Origin: JBBRCE01 sp038205115
GTDB lineage: Bacteria; Planctomycetota; Planctomycetia; Pirellulales; JBBRCE01
Length of the DNA: 20,743 nt
Assembly: GCA_038205115.1 (NCBI GenBank)
Contig: JBBRCE010000075.1
Span: 1-20,743 of the forward strand
Direction of reading: 5' to 3'
The translations under genes and the position numbers were made by a program. How positions within the stretch are numbered: position 1 is the first letter of the stretch; each line of letters starts with the position of its first letter. A model generated the notes under the pieces. That model had not been told where the DNA came from, made no database searches, and was given only the letters and a program-made list of their open reading frames with translations. Shown here piece by piece: positions 16,572 to 20,743 of the stretch.

Positions 16572-18499
16572 GTCGAAAGCCTTCGCTTTCCATTCCAGCA
16601 TTGCCTCTGTTTCCGTTTCAGGCAGTGCTTTGCTGCACAATGGGCGCGCTCATTCTGATCTTGATTGTCATCAATCGGCACTCGCGCGCTCAGGCCATGA
16701 CCGTGGCTAAGGCGGTCGCGGCCAAGACCGCGCAATCCATTGATGAGATCACCGCGCAGCGCGAGATGCTCGACTGGCAATTGCAACAGTTGGGCGTTTC
16801 TCGCCAGCAAGCCGAATCGCAACTCACCGACCGCCGCGTCCGATTAGCCGGCATCGAAGATCAAATTCGCGAGCTGCGTCTGCGCTTGCAATCGCTGCAA
16901 GGCACGCTGCAATCGCTGGCCAGCGGCACGCAAGTCAACGAGCGCCGGCAAGCGACGCAAGCCGAACTCATCAAGCTGCAAGCCGAGATATCGCAAGCCG
17001 AGAGTGATTTAATTCTGGCGCGCGAAAAGGCCCAAAAAACCGAGCGATCGTTTGCGATTGTGCCGTATGTCGGCCCTAATCAGACGCGGCGCCGCCCAAT
17101 TTACATCGAATGTCGCGACAACAGAATCATTTTGCAGCCCGAGGGAATTGAACTCGTGCCCGGCGACTTCAAACGTCCCGACAGTCCCGATAATCCGCTG
17201 GCTCTATCGCTGCGGACGGCTCGCGAGCGGATTGCCGAAATCGATCGCACGCATGTTGAAAAGCTGGGCGAGCCCTATCCGCTATTGATCGTTCGGCCGG
17301 ATGGAATTGCCGCGTACTACGCGGCCCGCGCGGCAATGAGAAGTTGGGGCGCTGACTTTGGCTACGAATTTGTCGAGCAAGATTGGAAACTGAAATATCC
17401 GCCCGCCGATGCCGAACTGTTGCAACGCGAGGCACTGGCCGTTGAAGAGGCCCGCGTGAAATCGCGAATTGCAGCCATCGGCGGTTTGGGCGTAAGCCGT
17501 GGCAGAGCTACCTATCGGGCCGGCTACGAAGGCGTCGTCCGCGATGGTGGCCAAAGTAACGATGACGAATTTGCCGACGATCGCTTTGCCCCTAAATCAA
17601 ATTTGCGCAGCCGAGCCGATGCCACCGGCGCACCGGCCACAGTTCGACCGGCAGGGTACAGCGGCGCGGGTGGAATGAACGCGGGTGGAATGAACGCGGG
17701 TGGAATGAACGCTGGCGGAATGAACGCTGGCGGAATGAACGCTGGCGGAACGAACGCGGGTGGAACGAACGCTGGTGGAACGAACGCTGGTGGAACCAAC
17801 GCTGGTGGAATGAACGCAGGCGGAACATTCGCCGGCGGTGGATCGCCAAGCAATGCCGGCGGATCGCTAGGCAACGCGGCGCCAACCGCCAACGGCGGTA
17901 CGGGCCCATCGCTGGGCGATACGGCCAACGCCTCGAATCCAGACGGAAGCGGCAACAATAACAGTGCAAAGCCTCGCGGGCCAGCAGACCCCTATGCGTT
18001 CACGCGCGATGCTGGCGGCAGCGTTAAAAAAGGCAGTTCTGGCGAGCCAGCCGACGGCGCGCCGTCCGGCACGTCGATGGATTACTTGATGCAACCGGAT
18101 CAGCACAACGCCGATTCCGCCGATAAAACCAATCGCAAAATGCGCAGCCTGGCCGAAAGCCGTGGCGCCAACTGGGGCATTACCGGCCCGGCGCAAAAAC
18201 AAGTGGCGGTAACGCGCCCCGTCAGAATTCAATGTAGTGGCGATCGACTGACGATTATGTCGGACAGTGGCCAAAACGCCGTAAAAACCATTTCATTTCA
18301 GCGGCAAACGGAAGATTCGATTGACGACCTGGTACTGGCGGTGCGCGAGGTTGTGAGGAACTGGGGCACAGCCGGGCGAAACATGTACTGGCGCCCACAG
18401 TTGCTGTTGGAGATTGGCCCGAGCGGCGAAGGTCGTTTTTATGAGTTGCAATCGCTGTTGGAAAATAGCGGTTTGGAAGTCGTGCGGAAATCCAACTAA
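16568..18499 (+). CDS. ExbD/MotB-like single-pass protein with coiled coil and AGGMN repeats
   Basis: A 643-residue protein of no named family. The order is: short N-terminus, one membrane helix (about 15-36, FPFQAVLCCTMGALI), coiled coil (about 45-160), globular domain (about 163-275), Gly/Asn-rich low-complexity region including the AGGMN tandem repeats (367-426), and a second globular domain (546-643). The two domains look alike: R-R-P-I-Y-I-E-C-R-D-N-R-I-I-L against T-R-P-V-R-I-Q-C-S-G-D-R-L-T-I, and each has a L-L-I-V-R-P-D-G / L-L-L-E-I-G-P-S-G strand and a helix, as in periplasmic domains of ExbD. Topology should put everything after the helix in the periplasm. The proton-site Asp expected in the helix is replaced by Gln18. 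It is coupled by ATGA to the channel gene. Confidence 0.75.
   Translation: MSRKPSLSIPALPLFPFQAVLCCTMGALILILIVINRHSRAQAMTVAKAVAAKTAQSIDEITAQREMLDWQLQQLGVSRQQAESQLTDRRVRLAGIEDQIRELRLRLQSLQGTLQSLASGTQVNERRQATQAELIKLQAEISQAESDLILAREKAQKTERSFAIVPYVGPNQTRRRPIYIECRDNRIILQPEGIELVPGDFKRPDSPDNPLALSLRTARERIAEIDRTHVEKLGEPYPLLIVRPDGIAAYYAARAAMRSWGADFGYEFVEQDWKLKYPPADAELLQREALAVEEARVKSRIAAIGGLGVSRGRATYRAGYEGVVRDGGQSNDDEFADDRFAPKSNLRSRADATGAPATVRPAGYSGAGGMNAGGMNAGGMNAGGMNAGGMNAGGTNAGGTNAGGTNAGGTNAGGMNAGGTFAGGGSPSNAGGSLGNAAPTANGGTGPSLGDTANASNPDGSGNNNSAKPRGPADPYAFTRDAGGSVKKGSSGEPADGAPSGTSMDYLMQPDQHNADSADKTNRKMRSLAESRGANWGITGPAQKQVAVTRPVRIQCSGDRLTIMSDSGQNAVKTISFQRQTEDSIDDLVLAVREVVRNWGTAGRNMYWRPQLLLEIGPSGEGRFYELQSLLENSGLEVVRKSN
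17666..17845 (+). repeat. 15-nt tandem repeat coding for AGGMN/AGGTN pentapeptides
   Basis: Twelve consecutive 15-nt units: five AGGMN, four AGGTN, one AGGMN, then the degenerate AGGTF and AGGGS. Units differ mainly at synonymous third positions (gcg/gct/gca, ggt/ggc) and by atg/acg/acc at the fourth codon. They keep the frame of the surrounding gene. The copy number is likely to vary between strains by slippage. Confidence 0.95.
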
Positions 18500-18565
18500 G
18501 CAACGTGTCTCGCGCGGCGGCCGAATGCCAACGCGTACTTCAGGCATTGAGAGTCCGAGGTGTTT

Positions 18566-18775
18566 ATGAAACGCATCGATCCGGTGATTAGTTTTTCACT
18601 CAGTTACTCGCGTCACAGCGGTGACGACGTCAACCAATTTGCCACTCCGTCCAAGCGAATTTCTTGGATGCATCGGTTGCTGGCTTGCTGCCCCATTCAG
18701 TTGATTGCCTCGCGCGATGCAGTCACTATGCAGCCGGCGCCGAGCAGTCATAAACCGGTCAGAAACAAGCGATAA
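18566..18775 (+). CDS. Possible small protein of unknown function
   Basis: A 69-residue frame starts at ATG 18566, with CCGAGG 5 nt before it, and ends 5 nt before the next gene. It begins MKRIDPVISFSLSY. Its spacing and fair SD suit an operon gene, and it occupies most of a 281-bp gap. No domain, signal peptide or membrane helix is recognised. It could equally be chance. Confidence 0.35.
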   Translation: MKRIDPVISFSLSYSRHSGDDVNQFATPSKRISWMHRLLACCPIQLIASRDAVTMQPAPSSHKPVRNKR

Positions 18776-18780
18776 ATTGT

Positions 18781-19752
18781 ATGGCTCGCCCCGAACCGCC
18801 TGAAGCCGTTGAGTCGTCCGGACAAGATTCGTTCTTGGACGTAGTGACCAACATTGTCGGTATTTTGATCATCCTGGTGATGGTCACCGGACTCCGCGCG
18901 CAGCGCGCGCCGGTGCAGATTGCCGCGAGCGCGCCCGATCCAACCATCCTGGCGGCGCCGCAAACGGCGGTCTCCGGCGCGCAGGGAGATCTGAAACGCG
19001 CGGATCAAGAAGTAAAAGCCGTCGAAGCTTCGCTGGCCGACCGCAATCGTCAGCGCGAGGTGCTGGCGACTTACATTTCTGCCGGCGAGTTGCAATTGAA
19101 TCAAGCGCAACAGAAGCTGGGCGAAACCGACCAGGTCAATTTGCAAATGGAGCGCGCCGTGGCCGTGGCCCAACTGCAACTGGCCGAAAAAAAACAACAG
19201 TACGCCGCGCTCATCAATTACGAACCGCCGCCGGCAGAACTGCAAAACGTGCCGACTCCGCTGAGCCGCACGGTGGTTGGCCACGAAGTTCAATATCATC
19301 TCAAGCAAGGTTGCGTGGCGCTCGTGCCGCTGGATGAACTCCTGGACGAAGTCCGCCGCGTGCTCCGCAACGCACGCTCCGTCGACGAAATCAAGGACGA
19401 GCGCAAACCGGTTGGTCCGGCAAACGGCTTTTATTTGCGGTATCGCCTGACGGTTGGGTCGGACAACCGTTCGATCAGTCTGAATCGCTGTCGGATCGAG
19501 CCCGAAAAATTGCCCATTGGCGAGGCACTGCCCGCGGCGCTGGCCGATCGGTCGGCATTTCGGCAATCGTTACGATCGCTGAACCCCAAGATCGATTCGA
19601 TCACCATTTGGTTTTACGCCGACAGTTTCAATGAGTTCCGCGTGCTGCGTCAAGAGCTACACCGCCTGGGCTTTGCCTGCGCCGGCCGACCGCTCAGCGA
19701 CGACAACTTCATTGAAGCCGCGCCGGACGGCAGCAAATCGGCGGCCGAATAG
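18781..19752 (+). CDS. ExbD/TolR/MotB-like single-pass protein with F-L-D-V proton motif and coiled coil
   Basis: A 323-residue protein of no named family. The N-terminus S-F-L-D-V-V-T-N-I-V-G-I-L-I-I-L-V-M-V matches the ExbD/TolR pattern F-I-D-V at the mouth of the single helix, with Asp20 in the place of the proton-carrying Asp of ExbD, TolR and MotB. A coiled coil follows (about 64-150). The C-terminal domain includes I-T-I-W-F-Y-A-D-S-F-N-E-F-R-V-L-R-Q-E-L-H-R-L-G-F, which resembles the strand-helix segment of both globular domains of the 643-residue neighbour. It probably works with that protein and the MotA/ExbB-like subunit as one ion-driven complex. ATG 18781 lacks a strong SD. Confidence 0.75.
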   Translation: MARPEPPEAVESSGQDSFLDVVTNIVGILIILVMVTGLRAQRAPVQIAASAPDPTILAAPQTAVSGAQGDLKRADQEVKAVEASLADRNRQREVLATYISAGELQLNQAQQKLGETDQVNLQMERAVAVAQLQLAEKKQQYAALINYEPPPAELQNVPTPLSRTVVGHEVQYHLKQGCVALVPLDELLDEVRRVLRNARSVDEIKDERKPVGPANGFYLRYRLTVGSDNRSISLNRCRIEPEKLPIGEALPAALADRSAFRQSLRSLNPKIDSITIWFYADSFNEFRVLRQELHRLGFACAGRPLSDDNFIEAAPDGSKSAAE

Positions 19753-19780
19753 TTCCGCGAGCATCACAGCGCCGCCGCGG

Positions 19781-20542
19781 TCAATCAAACTCCGGCGAAA
19801 TTTTTTCGCCGCCATTGCGCGTAAGCATCGCCCGTACGGTTTGCGGGGAAGTTTCCTTCCGCAGCGTTTTCACGTGACCGTCCACGTACAGCACATTTGC
19901 TTCCATATAGGCCGAACTGGAAATCGAAGGCTTGTTAGGGTCGTTGACGTTCATGCTCATGGAATTGAACGAGAGATCGTCCGGTTCGGCCCAGTGAATC
20001 TTGCTGTTTCTGATTTCGACGATGGCGATCGTATTCGATTCGCCGTCGGTGACATTGCTCACCGGCTTTCCCGGCGGCATGAAGACCGTGTCGCGACCAA
20101 CCACGGCCACGTAATCGGTCAGCGATGTGCCGGACGACTGTTCGCTGGGATTATGAAACGTATCGAGCACCAGATCGCTGATCGGTTTGTTCTCGGGGCT
20201 GTCCGAAGCCTTGGTCTTGTCGAAACGGTCGTAGAGATCTTTACGGTCCATGTACGGCAGCAGTTCCACTCGCCAACTGTACAGGGGCTTGCCGCTGGCA
20301 TCGGCGACGTAGGCCGGCGGAAAACGATTGCCATGCGCCATGCGGTATGATGTAAGCGAAAGCCCCAATTGGCTCAGATTATTTTTCGATACATTACTGC
20401 GCGCCGCCGATCGCGCCGCGTTGATTGCCGGCAACAAAAGTGCAACCATAATGCCGCTGCACATCACAAAGCCAACCACCACCACAACCAGAATCACAAT
20501 CCAACTTTTCGAGCCGCCGCTGGACGCCGGCGCGGGCGGCAT
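19781..20542 (-). CDS. DUF1559 protein, 5' end lost to an ISAs1-like element
   Basis: The open frame from ATG 20542 gives 253 residues: a linker P-P-A-P-A-S-S-G-G-S-K, a membrane helix (about 12-36) ending M-V-A-L-L-L-P-A-I-N-A-A-R-S-A-A-R, the DUF1559 body, and Y-V-D-G-H-V-K-T-L-R near the end. It has no prepilin F-T-L-I-E-L-L motif. The same frame continues upstream without an ATG to 20602 and reads QSGPCATCGKTIRIPGVSTE. This is the second half of a CxxC...CxxC zinc ribbon found at the start of many planctomycete DUF1559 proteins. The first half is replaced by the IS. The gene is thus probably a remnant of a ~300-residue protein; translation from ATG 20542 is possible but lacks an SD. It converges with the proton-channel operon. 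Confidence 0.75.
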   Translation of the reverse strand: MPPAPASSGGSKSWIVILVVVVVGFVMCSGIMVALLLPAINAARSAARSNVSKNNLSQLGLSLTSYRMAHGNRFPPAYVADASGKPLYSWRVELLPYMDRKDLYDRFDKTKASDSPENKPISDLVLDTFHNPSEQSSGTSLTDYVAVVGRDTVFMPPGKPVSNVTDGESNTIAIVEIRNSKIHWAEPDDLSFNSMSMNVNDPNKPSISSSAYMEANVLYVDGHVKTLRKETSPQTVRAMLTRNGGEKISPEFD

Positions 20543-20602
20543 TTCGGTGGATACGCCCGGGATGCGAATCGTCTTGCCGCACGTGGCGCACGGCCCCGAT
20601 TG

Positions 20603-20743
20603 CAGGGCCGGCGCACACTAAGTGCTTTGTGGGAATAGGATTTCGGTGAGGAAGTCGGTGCTCCAGCCTGCGGCGCGGCGTTTCATCACGAGACTGACTT
20701 TCTTGTCGGGGTGCTGTTTGAGCAGCCCTAAAGTGAAACGCCG
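20603..20743 (-). mobile_element. ISAs1-like insertion sequence, partial (3' end)
   Basis: This contains the transposase C-terminus and 15 nt after its stop, and runs past the right edge. The end is put at 20603 because the interrupted zinc-ribbon frame resumes exactly there at a Gln codon. The plus strand from this point starts CAGGGCCGG, a plausible IS tip. The other end and the direct repeats lie outside the window. Confidence 0.5.
20618..20743 (-). CDS. ISAs1-family transposase, C-terminal fragment
   Basis: The last 41 residues before a TAG stop, beginning R-R-F-T-L-G-L-L-K-Q-H-P and including M-K-R-R-A-A-G-W-S-T-D-F-L-T-E-I-L. The pattern L-x-L-L-K-x...K-x-K-R-x-x-A-G-W-x-x-D-[FY]-L-x-x-[IV]-L is typical of the end of ISAs1-type transposases. 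The catalytic part lies beyond the window. The family call is by motif recognition only. Confidence 0.6.
   Translation of the reverse strand, partial: RRFTLGLLKQHPDKKVSLVMKRRAAGWSTDFLTEILFPQST

Noticed and set aside
15252..19752. Reading the operon as a Zorya anti-phage system
   Set aside because: Channel architecture is similar, but ZorB's OmpA-like domain and the ZorC/D/E effectors are absent from the window.
19793..19811. Perfect inverted repeat CGGCGAAA-ttt-TTTCGCCG after the proton-channel operon
   Set aside because: It lies within the last codons of the DUF1559 gene and the T-run is inside the loop, so it is weak evidence for a terminator.

Overview
The window looks like chromosomal DNA of a planctomycete, probably of the Pirellulales kind. 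The evidence is two DUF1559 proteins, a PEP-CTERM-anchored propeller protein, a Tat-exported DUF1501 protein, large heterogeneous membrane genes, moderately high GC and weak Shine-Dalgarno use. The taxon is inferred from gene content, because no rRNA or other marker is present. Both ends are insertion sequences cut by the window edge: an IS630-like element on the left and an ISAs1-like element on the right. Each appears to have broken a host gene, a DUF1569 gene on the left and a zinc-ribbon DUF1559 gene on the right.

Layout from left to right. (1) 1-285: IS630-type end and the stump of a DUF1569 gene. (2) 328-4635, all on the minus strand: a good promoter, a full-length cobalamin riboswitch, a DUF1559 pseudopilin-like gene, a PEP-CTERM beta-propeller gene, a stand-alone groES paralogue and a second secreted beta-propeller gene. 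(3) 4680-10227, minus strand: a complete branched-chain amino-acid-type ABC importer, livK-livH-livM-livG-livF, with a clear sigma70-like promoter. Its LivG ATPase carries a ~200-residue insert with two membrane segments. (4) 10453-11895, plus strand: a lone DUF1501 gene. (5) 12400-13977, minus strand: guaA, with a terminator-like hairpin in its leader. (6) 14153-14836, plus strand: a small membrane protein gene with a probable frameshift near its start. (7) 15252-19752, plus strand: a MotA/TolQ/ExbB-like channel subunit, then two single-pass coiled-coil proteins that look like ExbD/MotB-type partners. One has the F-L-D-V proton-site motif and one has Gln at the matching place. (8) 19781-20743, minus strand: the truncated DUF1559 gene and the ISAs1 end.

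Three systems deserve attention. The first is the B12-riboswitch-controlled export cassette (pseudopilin plus PEP-CTERM propeller). It may be a planctomycete counterpart of the B12-binding surface propeller BtuG of Bacteroides. The second is the Liv importer whose ATPase seems to be anchored in the membrane. The third is the three-gene proton-channel operon with unequal ExbD-like subunits and a long cytoplasmic tail on the channel protein. Its architecture recalls Zorya ZorAB, but no defence effectors are nearby. The functions proposed for all three are inference; the sequence features beneath them are directly visible.
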